From assembly GCA_964498395.1 (NCBI GenBank), contig CAZCHE010000005.1, positions 124,001-188,000 on the forward strand: a stretch of DNA of 64,000 nucleotides, read 5' to 3'. Of this stretch, positions 26,296-33,848 are shown in pieces; position 1 is the first letter of the stretch, and every line of letters begins with the position of its first letter. Position numbers and translations under genes: made by a program. The notes below the pieces were generated by a model, which had not been told where the DNA came from, made no database searches, and worked only from the letters and a program-made list of their open reading frames with translations. The stretch comes from Parapedobacter sp964498395. Lineage in GTDB: Bacteria > Bacteroidota > Bacteroidia > Sphingobacteriales > Sphingobacteriaceae.

Positions 26296-26307
26296 GAAGC
26301 GGCATTT

Positions 26308-26351
26308 AAAAGCTAGGCGCCCACTGGAATTTCCAGTGGGCGCCTAGCTTT
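26308..26351. terminator. 44-bp perfect palindromic terminator after floA
   Basis: Two 22-base arms (AAAAGCTAGGCGCCCACTGG plus AA, and its exact complement) meet at GGAATTCC with no spacer. The A- and T-runs at the ends make it a strong bidirectional intrinsic terminator, 13 bases after the floA stop. Confidence 0.92.
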
Positions 26352-26365
26352 TTATACGGTGGTGA

Positions 26366-26481
26366 ATAAAAAAACAAAACCCCGATGATGGGCACCGGGG
26401 TTTGTTACTAACCAATTATAAACCTAAATTATGAAAAGACTATCCTAAAATCCTCACAACACATAGTGAGGTAATAACTAT
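26366..26481 (-). ncRNA. Candidate orphan attenuator or small RNA on the minus strand
   Basis: From a promoter (26486-26493) a transcript of about 115 nt would contain a hairpin CCTCAC/GTGAGG, an 11-codon reading frame (26429-26464, MCCEDFRIVFS, tandem Cys codons), and an intrinsic terminator (AAACCCCG at 26377-26384 against CGGGGTTT at 26396-26403, then a run of seven T). The loop sequence GCCCATCATCGG is shared with the trp attenuator terminator. No minus-strand gene follows, since floA lies in the opposite direction, so it would be an orphan leader or independent RNA. Confidence 0.5.
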
Positions 26482-26485
26482 GGTG

Positions 26486-26493
26486 CAAAAATA
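26486..26493 (-). promoter_or_regulatory. -7 element of the candidate minus-strand RNA
   Basis: TATTTTTG followed by C on the minus strand, inside the small inverted repeat GGTG/CACC (26482-26498). The -33 is weak (TTTA at 26517-26520). Confidence 0.4.
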
Positions 26494-26768
26494 ACACCAT
26501 TTTTTGTTTTATCGATTAAACTTTTGTTAAACTTTTGTCAAAAGAACGTCAATAAAATCTGCTTATCAACTATTGCTATAAGCGTTTAGTTGTTTATTTA
26601 CAAACACTGTGCCAAATTTGTTTTTCGTTGAACTTAGTGTTTATATTACACTATGTAGTGTGGCAACAGGTGAAGTGATGATCATTCCTTTACAGAAAGG
26701 CATCCCATATAGCCATTGGCTAAAATCGGATTTTTATAGTAAGTTTGGCCAAAACGACGGATTGGGTT
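26494..26768. other. A/T-rich intergenic region upstream of the KdsC-like gene
   Basis: AT-rich sequence with two TTAAACTTTTGT repeats near 26517-26538 and a small palindrome around ACACTATGTAGTGTG (26649-26663). No reading frame of substance or clear promoter match is seen. Confidence 0.4.
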
Positions 26769-27272
26769 ATGCTATTCGATAAATTTAAACACGTAAAAGC
26801 CTTTGTATTTGCCGTTGATGGCGCTTTGACAGACGGTGGCGTATGGATGTCGCCAATTGGGGAACAATGGCGCGTATTCAACAGCAGGGATGGTTATGCG
26901 ATTCGGCAGGCTATCCAACGCGGGTATCCGATTGCGTTTGTCAACAGCGGTGATGAACGGTGTGTAAAGGCGTGGATGAATAGTATTGGATGTGAGGATG
27001 GCTATCGATTCATTGGTGACAAAAAGTCTGCAATGGATGACTGGCTGTCGTATAAAGGAGTCGATTTGACAGGTGTTCTGTACATGGGCGCTGACTTGGG
27101 TGATCTGGATAAGATGGATGCAATAGGATTTCCGACCTGTCCATCAGATGCCACGGAGGAGGTTAAGGCCGTTGCGGGATATATTTCTAGTAGCAAAGGG
27201 GGGAGCGGAGCTGTGCGAGATGTCATCGAAAAAACCTTGAAGCTGCAGGGGAAATGGGGCGTACAAAGTTAG
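26769..27272 (+). CDS. KdsC-like HAD protein lacking the catalytic aspartates
   Basis: 167 residues from the ATG at 26769 (MLFDKFKHVKAF). It aligns end to end with 3-deoxy-D-manno-octulosonate 8-phosphate phosphatase: VDGALTDGGVWM, FNSRDGYAIRQAIQRG, GDKKSAMDDW, GGSGAVRDVIEK. However motif I reads AVDGALTDG where KdsC has DVDGVLTDG, so the nucleophile is Ala; motif II has lost TGR (FVNSGDE); motif IV is GADLGD instead of GDDLxD. It is probably a catalytically dead paralogue with a scaffold or regulatory role. It precedes maf. An upstream TTG (26745) is the alternative start. Confidence 0.85.
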   Translation: MLFDKFKHVKAFVFAVDGALTDGGVWMSPIGEQWRVFNSRDGYAIRQAIQRGYPIAFVNSGDERCVKAWMNSIGCEDGYRFIGDKKSAMDDWLSYKGVDLTGVLYMGADLGDLDKMDAIGFPTCPSDATEEVKAVAGYISSSKGGSGAVRDVIEKTLKLQGKWGVQS

Positions 27273-27302
27273 AAGACGGAAGATCGAAGTTTGGAGACTG
27301 GG
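27271..27302. repeat. GAAGACCGAAGTCC-type repeat, copy 3 (short)
   Basis: GAAGACGGAAGATCGAAGTT and a further GGAGACTGGGG in the 59-base spacer between the KdsC-like gene and maf. Confidence 0.55.
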
Positions 27303-27331
27303 GTGTACTAGATTAACATGTTTAATTTGAA

Positions 27332-27895
27332 ATGAGGAAAATTATTTTGGCTTCCCAGTCGCCGAGACGTCGGGAATTGCTGGCGCTTGTCGGCGTTGAC
27401 TTTGAGGTGATGACCAAGGAAGTGGACGAATCATTCCCTAGCCAATTGGATCCGGTAGGCGTTGCCAGGTATATTGCCGAAAAAAAAGCTAAAGCATTCC
27501 TGGATGAGGTGACGAATGAATTGGTCATTACGGCAGACACCATCGTGGCGATTGACGGTGATATCTTGGGCAAACCCGTTGACCATCAACATGCCGCAGA
27601 TATGCTACGCCGCTTATCTGCCCGCAAGCACGAGGTCATCACCGGAGTGGCATTGCTTGATCACGGGCGAACCTACGTGTTCCATGACGTGACCGAAGTT
27701 TATGTTAAGGAGTTGTCCGCGCATGAAATAACCTACTATATCGAGCATTACAAACCCTTTGATAAAGCTGGTGCATATGGAATACAGGAATGGATCGGAG
27801 CGGTGGCTATCGAGCGGATCGTAGGTTCGTATACCAACGTGGTCGGATTGCCAACGGCTAAACTCTATGCGGCATTACGGGAACGGGGTGTGTAG
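27332..27895 (+). CDS. Maf family nucleotide pyrophosphatase
   Basis: 187 residues. Maf proteins hydrolyse dTTP/UTP or modified nucleotides to the monophosphate and restrain septum formation when overproduced. The N-terminal ILASQSPRRRELL is the nucleotide-binding motif, TADTIVAIDGDILGKP holds the catalytic Asp, and DKAGAYGIQEWIGAVAIERI is the conserved late motif; the form matches the dTTP/UTPase subgroup. It ends in a strong terminator. Confidence 0.93.
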   Translation: MRKIILASQSPRRRELLALVGVDFEVMTKEVDESFPSQLDPVGVARYIAEKKAKAFLDEVTNELVITADTIVAIDGDILGKPVDHQHAADMLRRLSARKHEVITGVALLDHGRTYVFHDVTEVYVKELSAHEITYYIEHYKPFDKAGAYGIQEWIGAVAIERIVGSYTNVVGLPTAKLYAALRERGV

Positions 27896-27901
27896 ATCAG
27901 G

Positions 27902-27941
27902 CAAAAGCGCCGATGCGGAAACTTCCGCATCGGCGCTTTTG
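27902..27941. terminator. Bidirectional terminator between maf and the TonB receptor
   Basis: 19-base arms (CAAAAGCGCCGATGCGGAA and its exact complement) with a 2-base spacer and A/T ends, between convergent genes. Confidence 0.92.
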
Positions 27942-27967
27942 TGTTGTATGTCATTGCTGCTACCCCG

Positions 27968-30862
27968 CTAGTTAAGCGCGAATCGTATCCCTGCGTAGAA
28001 CATACGCCCTGATATCGGCCCCCACAGCATGGAGGTGTCGAAAAATTGACTGAACGGTTGATCAGCCGCCAAAATCGGGTTCTGTTGGAAAAAGTTAGTC
28101 AGGTTCTCCCCACCAATGTACACGTCGATTGGCCTGGCTTTTCCAAAGGTCTTGCTGACTTGCGCGTTCATGGTTACGTAGGTTGGAGAAAAATCAACCA
28201 ATTGGTATTCGGTGGGATTGGCAACCGTTGAGGGCAGTCGTTTCTGCCCCGTGATATTGAGTGTATAGTCAAAATGCCAACCGCCGCTATGTGTATTGTA
28301 GCCGAGGTTCAGGAATCCGCGGTGGCGAGCCACCAGTGGGCGCTGCAGCAATGTTCCGTCATACGTGGTTTTTACGTCGAAAAAGCGATAAGCCATACGG
28401 GCTTCGAAATGGGGTGCTGGCATGAAACGGAATTCGGTCTGCATGCTGTTGGAGAACGATTGGCCATCCAGGTTATAGAAGGCTAATTCCCGTGGGTTTT
28501 CGAAGTCCACCACGATTTGGTTGGTGAAGCTATTGCGGAAAAACTCGATGCTGAAAGCCGCTTCTCGGTTCATCAGCCGAAAGGATTGGTCGAAGCTCAG
28601 CCCGGTATTCCACGCGACTTCTGGCCGCAGGCCGTAAGCATTTTCGCCGGTATTTGCAGCAGCGATACGCACAATCCGTGAACTGGCCAACGCCGCGGTG
28701 TTTTCAGCAAAAATGTTGGCGGTACGTTGTCCCCGGCCCCCACTAAGCCTAAATGTGGAGCCCGATACGGGTTGGTAGCGTAGGTGGGCGCGCGGTGTAG
28801 CAAACCAACCGTAGAGGTTGTTGTAGTCGCCGCGGATGCCCAGCACCGCGTCAAACTTGTCTGATGGGCTGTACGTGTATTCAAAGAACCCACCGGGTAC
28901 GACTTCCGTACGTGCGAAATGTTGATCGATGTACTGTTCGTTATACCGATCGTATTGCATGCTTAGACCCGTACGGTACTTGTGCGCCACGGTGCCGATG
29001 ATGGATTGGTAAATCAGGTTGGCATAGGCGTTACGTTGCTCGGCATCGTATGTACGCAGCCCGAAATAGGATTTTTGATTATACGATGTGCCTGACAGTT
29101 GCAGCCCGATGCTTTGGTGGGTGTTTTGCGGGAAAACGTAACCGATCTTGGCAAACGCTTCGTAACGGTCGATGTCAAACCCAAGACCGTAGGCATTTTC
29201 CGTGAGTTTATCGGTAGTTGGGTTAAAGTCTATTTGCCCGCCGGTGCGGTCGTCACTAAGGAACTTGAATCCGAACTGGAGGATAAATCCCTTGCCATCT
29301 TCATATTTCCAACGATTGACGCCTGAAAAGAGGTTGCCAACGGGGATGTCACGGAAACCATTGTTGCTGAAGTTCATATACCTATTGTACATGAAATTGT
29401 CGTGGAGCAACAATCCGCCCGACCAGCGCTCATTGAATTGGTGGGAAAGGTTGACGTTGACATCCGTACGCCCCATGTTGTTGCTATAGGCATTGAAAAA
29501 GAACTTTTCGGAGTTCTCCGGCTTTTTCAATTCCACGTTGATCTGTCCGGCGATGTTTTCGAAACCGTTGACCACCGACCCGATGCCCTTGCCAATCTGG
29601 ATGGACTCGATCCAGGTGCCGGAAATGCTGTTTAGCCCCAGCGGTGTCGCCAATCCCCGTGGCCCCGGCAGGTTCTCAACGGTCAATTGGGTATAGATGC
29701 CGCTAAGCCCGAGCATTTGGATTTGCTTACTACCCGTCACGGCATCGGCACTGACCACGTCTACCGACGCGTTTGTTTCGAAGCTTTCGCTCAGGTCGCA
29801 GCAAGCGGCCTTGAAAAGTTCCTGTCCGGTCAGTACTTCCAGTCGCGTGGGACTCAGTGCGGCGATGTAATTCGAGCTGCGCCTAGCGGATACGGTGACT
29901 TCGGCCAGCACATTGTTTTTTGCGGTGACAACAACTATTTCGTGCGGGTTGGTGATGGTCAATGTATCGGGTTGGAGACCGGCGTAGGAGACCACCAACT
30001 GCTTGAAGTGGTCTTCGTGTTTTATTTTGAACACACCGGAGGCATCTGAACGGGTGCTTACACTGTTATCTTCCAGCCAAAAGACATTGGCAGATTCGAT
30101 GGGGTTCAGTTGGCCGCGGTTGTTTTCCTCCATGACCACCCCGGTGATCACATGTTCGTCATGGTGGTCATCCACCCCATGGATATTATGCGGATTGTTT
30201 TCGTCATGGTAGTGGCAGCAAGCGGGGAGGTTTTTATAGGCGATTTGGTCTGCGGTACGGTCCTCCACATCGTGACCAGCCGCGAGGATGCGTTGTTTAG
30301 CTTTCTCCACGTCAAACCGTTCGGGGATAAACGTGAGGGTCAGCAATTGGGTGGAGGCATCCCACTGCGCTTTTTCCAACCCCCGGCCTTCGGCGGCTTT
30401 TTCTATTCTCGTTTTGCACATACCGCATACTCCAGCGACCGCAAAGGTCACGGTGTTGTCGGAAGCCGCTTCCGGTGTTTCGCCGGCATCTCCTTGTTTC
30501 ATGCGGGTGTATAGGCAACAACCGGGTAGGTTGTCATATACGTCGTCTTTGGCCGATATCCCCTCCACGTCATGCCCTACAGCAGCGATGCTGGTTTTGA
30601 TAGCATTTTCGCTGGTTTCCGTGGGGCACATGGTTACTTGGAGCGATTGTGTTTTTGCATCCCATGAGGCAAAGGAAGCCCCTGCCGATTTGGCCGCATT
30701 TTCAATGCGCGTTTTGCACATGCCGCAATTGCCTGCGACGTTGAGGGTAAATGTGGTGTCGTGGCGGCTTATTTCGCCCATTGAAGGGAAAGCCACGGCG
30801 ATACCGATTGAAAATATGGTAATAACTAATGTAGTTATTGCTTTGAAAATTTGAATCTTCAT
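27968..30862 (-). CDS. TonB-dependent receptor with two N-terminal HMA metal-binding domains
   Basis: 964 residues. A signal peptide (about 1-25) leads to two HMA-like domains exactly 100 residues apart: CGMCKTRIE at 46 and 146, GHDVE at 96 and 196, and a terminal NLPGCC/NLPACC at 111 and 211. After a His-rich linker come a carboxypeptidase-like beta sandwich (about 236-315), a plug domain (QMLGLSGIYTQLTVENLPGP, GSVVNGFENIAGQINVELKK) and a 22-strand-type barrel ending in RFALN. It should sit in the outer membrane and take up a ligand with TonB energy; the HMA domains point to copper or another soft metal. It follows a HYC_CC_PP gene in the same direction. Confidence 0.93.
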   Translation of the reverse strand: MKIQIFKAITTLVITIFSIGIAVAFPSMGEISRHDTTFTLNVAGNCGMCKTRIENAAKSAGASFASWDAKTQSLQVTMCPTETSENAIKTSIAAVGHDVEGISAKDDVYDNLPGCCLYTRMKQGDAGETPEAASDNTVTFAVAGVCGMCKTRIEKAAEGRGLEKAQWDASTQLLTLTFIPERFDVEKAKQRILAAGHDVEDRTADQIAYKNLPACCHYHDENNPHNIHGVDDHHDEHVITGVVMEENNRGQLNPIESANVFWLEDNSVSTRSDASGVFKIKHEDHFKQLVVSYAGLQPDTLTITNPHEIVVVTAKNNVLAEVTVSARRSSNYIAALSPTRLEVLTGQELFKAACCDLSESFETNASVDVVSADAVTGSKQIQMLGLSGIYTQLTVENLPGPRGLATPLGLNSISGTWIESIQIGKGIGSVVNGFENIAGQINVELKKPENSEKFFFNAYSNNMGRTDVNVNLSHQFNERWSGGLLLHDNFMYNRYMNFSNNGFRDIPVGNLFSGVNRWKYEDGKGFILQFGFKFLSDDRTGGQIDFNPTTDKLTENAYGLGFDIDRYEAFAKIGYVFPQNTHQSIGLQLSGTSYNQKSYFGLRTYDAEQRNAYANLIYQSIIGTVAHKYRTGLSMQYDRYNEQYIDQHFARTEVVPGGFFEYTYSPSDKFDAVLGIRGDYNNLYGWFATPRAHLRYQPVSGSTFRLSGGRGQRTANIFAENTAALASSRIVRIAAANTGENAYGLRPEVAWNTGLSFDQSFRLMNREAAFSIEFFRNSFTNQIVVDFENPRELAFYNLDGQSFSNSMQTEFRFMPAPHFEARMAYRFFDVKTTYDGTLLQRPLVARHRGFLNLGYNTHSGGWHFDYTLNITGQKRLPSTVANPTEYQLVDFSPTYVTMNAQVSKTFGKARPIDVYIGGENLTNFFQQNPILAADQPFSQFFDTSMLWGPISGRMFYAGIRFALN

Positions 30863-30911
30863 CTTGTGAATTGATTTCTTGTGAATACTTTACGAACGTA
30901 ATTAGTCACGT

Positions 30912-30945
30912 CACAACGCATGCGGTGCGTTGTGTGTCAACACAA
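30912..30945. promoter_or_regulatory. Two adjacent inverted repeats upstream of the TonB receptor
   Basis: CACAACGCA (30912-30920) pairs with TGCGTTGTG (30926-30934), and TTGTGT/ACACAA (30930-30945) forms a second, overlapping repeat. There is no T-run on the minus strand. They could be an operator for a metal-responsive regulator or mutually exclusive mRNA hairpins. Confidence 0.4.
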
Positions 30946-30952
30946 GAAAAAA

Positions 30953-31408
30953 TCAAATGCGATAGGTACAGTGCCGAATGAAGATCGGCACGGAGGAATG
31001 GGAAAGGGTATGTTGCGGTATATCGTGTAACGCATGGCTATCCACCAACGGCCCCAATAGGTCAATCAAGGTGAATACCATCAACTCCACCGGGAAAATT
31101 TTCGGGAAGATCTTGTTATCGATGTTTATGGTGTGTTCTTCCGTGGTTTTCTTGAGTTCCACTTTCAGGTTTTGGCACTGGTGGTCTGAGGCCGTCGAAT
31201 CGTGGTCGCAACTATCGGAGGTACAGCAACCTTGTTGTTCGTTACTGTGGTGTTTGACGCAAAGCGCGCAGTCTGCATGGTCATCGTGGTGGTCATGCTG
31301 CAACACGATCTTTTGCGGCGCACCACAGCAATAATGCAGGTATACGGTGGCCCCAGTTGCCGAGAAGGCATACACTGACATCAGCAATATGGCGAAAAAG
31401 CGAACCAT
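30953..31408 (-). CDS. HYC_CC_PP family secreted protein
   Basis: 151 residues from the chosen ATG (MVRFFAILLMSVYAFSATGA), which is a clear signal peptide. Cys and His cluster thereafter: YLHYCCGAP, DHHDDHADCALC, GCCTSDSCDHD. This is the naming pattern of the Bacteroidetes HYC_CC_PP family, small exported proteins of unknown role. The metal-ligand-rich composition and the position directly upstream of the HMA-containing TonB receptor suggest metal binding (inference). An ATG ten codons upstream is in frame but lies upstream of the predicted transcription start. Confidence 0.82.
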   Translation of the reverse strand: MVRFFAILLMSVYAFSATGATVYLHYCCGAPQKIVLQHDHHDDHADCALCVKHHSNEQQGCCTSDSCDHDSTASDHQCQNLKVELKKTTEEHTINIDNKIFPKIFPVELMVFTLIDLLGPLVDSHALHDIPQHTLSHSSVPIFIRHCTYRI

Positions 31409-31417
31409 GGTTTGGTA

Positions 31418-31450
31418 CAAAGGTAAGAAAAAACCCAATAGGATTCCAAA
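31418..31450 (-). promoter_or_regulatory. Promoter of the HYC_CC_PP/TonB receptor unit
   Basis: TTTG (31447-31450), 21-base spacer, TACCTTTG (31418-31425) on the minus strand, nine bases before the ATG. The -33 element lies in the loop of the FloT terminator. Confidence 0.7.
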
Positions 31451-31462
31451 ACCTATTGGGTT
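31432..31462 (-). terminator. Terminator of the nfeD-floT unit
   Basis: AACCCAATAGG (31432-31442) and CCTATTGGGTT (31452-31462) form an 11-bp stem with a 9-nt loop, followed on the minus strand by TTTTTTCTT. Confidence 0.85.
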
Positions 31463-31483
31463 GACTGCAGAATAACCTAACCG

Positions 31484-33070
31484 TTACTTCACTTCTTCGG
31501 CATCTTGGATGTCATCTCCGGGATTGTCATTTTTCCGTTTTTTGCCTGCCTGAGGTGCATTTGGAACTGGCTTCCCCTTGGCTTCACCAAGGTAATTGGG
31601 CAGTTCCATGCCGGCCATGTCAAAGATATCTTTCAGTGGTGGAACAGATTTGTAAAGCCCTGATACAAAGTTGGCTGTGGAGGTTTTGCCATCCTCACCC
31701 GCGTTGTTTCCCCCATCCCATACGGTAACCTTATCGATCTTGATGTTTTTGATAGCTTCGGTTTGTAGCTTCACGAGTTCAGGCAACTTGTCGGTAATCA
31801 AGAGCAATACTGCATCTTTTGGATTATTGCCAGCCGATTTGACGATCTCGTTGAGACCTTCGGCCTGTTTGGTCAGCATTTCGTAAACACCACGTGCTTC
31901 CGCTTCGAGTTTGGCGAAGATAGCGTCAGCCTCGCCACGGGCTTTTTCACGGAGTTGCTCCGCTTCGGCCTGTGCTTCGATAATCGCTTTCTGTTTCTGG
32001 ATCTCGGCGGCTACGACGATGGTGGCGTTTTGCGCCGCGCGGTCGCGTTCGGCTCGTGCATCCTCCGCGCGTTGCTGGGCTTTATACGCTTCTTCCAATG
32101 CTTTCGCCTCTTGCACTTTTTCGGCAGCGACCGCAAGCCGCAATGCTTCGGCCTCTTTCTCACGTCGCTCGGCATCCGATGACGCAATCTGTATCTTGGA
32201 GAGGTTTTCCCCTTGTACCGCGATCGCGTTGGCATCTGCGATCTTCACACGGGTATCCCGTTCGGCTTCCGCCTTACCGATGTTTTCGTCACGCGCCGCC
32301 CCAGCCATGTTTACCTCTTTGTCCTTAACGGCAATGGCTACCTCGGTATCCCGGTCACGCAGCATTTCAGCCACCTTGATATCCCGTTCCTTTTCGGCCT
32401 CCGTCTTACCTACATCACCGAGCCGCTCTTGCTCAGCTACCCGTATTTTTGCCTCGTTGATGGCTTTGGCCGCCGCTTCCTTACCCAATGCGTCAATATA
32501 ACCGCTTTCGTCCTTGATGTCGGTGACGTTTACGTTGATCATCTTGAGGCCGATTTTATTCAGCTCTGCTTCCACATTCGTGGCGATGTTGTGGAGGAAT
32601 TTATCACGATTGTTATTGATTTCCTCGATATCCATCATGGCCACTACCAAACGCATTTGCCCGAGGATGATGTCTTTTGCCAATTCGTGGATTTGGGGGC
32701 GCTGCATGCCCAGCAGGCGCTCAGCCGCATTTTGCATCACAGCGGGTTCCGTGGAAATACCCACGGTATAGCGCGATGGAACGTCCACCCGGATGTTTTG
32801 TTTACTCAAGGCACTGGTCAGGTTAACCTCGATGGAAATAGGGGTGAGGTCGAGAAACGAATAGTCCTGTATCACCGGCCAGATAAACGCTGCACCGCCA
32901 TGGATACATTTCGCGGTTTTGGTGCCATCTGCGGAATTTTTCCCCACCTTGCCATATACTACCAAGATACGGTCGGAAGGGCAGCGTTTGTAACGCTTGA
33001 ACATCGAAATGATGAAGACGAAAATAATGATGATGCCAGCGGCAATTGCGATGAGGATGTATTCTGCCAT
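31484..33070 (-). CDS. Flotillin family protein (FloT/YuaG type)
   Basis: 528 residues. An N-terminal membrane helix (YILIAIAAGIIIIFVFIISM) is followed by an SPFH domain (about 30-220; VDVPSRYTVGISTEPAVMQN) and a very long Ala/Glu/Arg coiled coil (about 215-400) with EKERDIKVAEMLRDRD. The C-terminus is charged (KKRKNDNPGDDIQDAEE). FloT forms oligomers in membrane microdomains and affects signalling and secretion. It is directly downstream of an NfeD-like gene, the conserved partner. Together with FloA the organism has both flotillin types. Confidence 0.93.
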   Translation of the reverse strand: MAEYILIAIAAGIIIIFVFIISMFKRYKRCPSDRILVVYGKVGKNSADGTKTAKCIHGGAAFIWPVIQDYSFLDLTPISIEVNLTSALSKQNIRVDVPSRYTVGISTEPAVMQNAAERLLGMQRPQIHELAKDIILGQMRLVVAMMDIEEINNNRDKFLHNIATNVEAELNKIGLKMINVNVTDIKDESGYIDALGKEAAAKAINEAKIRVAEQERLGDVGKTEAEKERDIKVAEMLRDRDTEVAIAVKDKEVNMAGAARDENIGKAEAERDTRVKIADANAIAVQGENLSKIQIASSDAERREKEAEALRLAVAAEKVQEAKALEEAYKAQQRAEDARAERDRAAQNATIVVAAEIQKQKAIIEAQAEAEQLREKARGEADAIFAKLEAEARGVYEMLTKQAEGLNEIVKSAGNNPKDAVLLLITDKLPELVKLQTEAIKNIKIDKVTVWDGGNNAGEDGKTSTANFVSGLYKSVPPLKDIFDMAGMELPNYLGEAKGKPVPNAPQAGKKRKNDNPGDDIQDAEEVK

Positions 33071-33126
33071 GAGGTATTAAGTTTATAGTTCTTGATCAAT
33101 GTAGTCCATGCGTCGGGCTAGCGTGA

Positions 33127-33723
33127 TTATTGTGGTTTGCTCGTCACTAACAAGATGCTTTCGTTAATGATGCCGACAATGGTCACGGGTTTACCCGTTG
33201 GTATATCTTCTTCGTCATCGGTCAGTGCGCGTAACTCGCGCAGTGACCCCTGTATGCGTACATGTACCTTGCCATAGCCGTTTCTTGACGATGGTATTCG
33301 CAGGTACGTCTCGGCAGGTTTATGTAATGCATTCTGGATCATTAACGTGCCGCTCGCCCGGAGTTTTGACATCCGGGAAAAAAGGAAAAACATCACAAAC
33401 ACGATGGCCAATCCGGATAAGGTAGCCCACAGGATCACCTGCCCGATGGGGAGGTTGCCTTGCAGGCACGCTAGGCCTACCCAACCAAATACGGTGAAGA
33501 ATGTGATGAAGTTTTTGATGGTGAAAAACTGGTAATCGATACCGCCATCACCATCCACATATTCATCCGAATCACCGAAAGCGCTATCGCCATCACCCCC
33601 AATGAACGAGATGACGGTTTGCACCACAAACATCAGTGAAAACAGGATAGCCACCGCCCAAAAAAACTTTTCTACGCCTTCAAGGCCGTGCCACCAGGTT
33701 GCTATGGATAGTGTTGTCATCAT
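33127..33723 (-). CDS. NfeD-like/YuaF-type membrane protein with OB fold
   Basis: 198 residues from ATG 33723. Three hydrophobic stretches (WAVAILFSLMFVVQTVISFI, NFITFFTVFGWVGLACLQG, QVILWATLSGLAIVFVMFFL) precede a soluble C-terminal domain (KVHVRIQGSLRELRAL, IPTGKPVTIVGIINESILLV) that fits an OB fold. An acidic loop (GDGDSAFGDSDEYVDGDGG) lies between helices 1 and 2. It is the usual partner of FloT-type flotillins. A longer start at 33744 would begin upstream of the predicted transcription start. Confidence 0.82.
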   Translation of the reverse strand: MMTTLSIATWWHGLEGVEKFFWAVAILFSLMFVVQTVISFIGGDGDSAFGDSDEYVDGDGGIDYQFFTIKNFITFFTVFGWVGLACLQGNLPIGQVILWATLSGLAIVFVMFFLFSRMSKLRASGTLMIQNALHKPAETYLRIPSSRNGYGKVHVRIQGSLRELRALTDDEEDIPTGKPVTIVGIINESILLVTSKPQ

Positions 33724-33744
33724 TTTTTGGAATAGATATGGCAT

Positions 33745-33752
33745 TAAATGTA
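33745..33752 (-). promoter_or_regulatory. -7 element of the nfeD-floT unit
   Basis: TACATTTA on the minus strand directly abuts the ATG at 33744, so translation more likely begins at the ATG pair from 33723. Confidence 0.45.
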
Positions 33753-33848
33753 CAAAAAACTTCCCAACAATATGCGTGTGTGATGTGTGTTATTGTCGTT
33801 CATCAATTAGATGAGGGGATGATAAATTTGTTACAACAATATGCCGGT

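Noticed and set aside
26431..26448. Plus-strand mini-frame MKRLS behind the AACCAATTATAAACCTAAATT leader-like sequence
   Set aside because: Five codons only and no gene in frame after it; the same segment makes better sense as a minus-strand RNA with its promoter and terminator.
32213..33088. 291-codon plus-strand open frame opposite the FloT gene
   Set aside because: It is antisense to a well-conserved coiled-coil gene, has no recognisable domain, and follows from the biased codon use of the Ala/Glu-rich repeat region.
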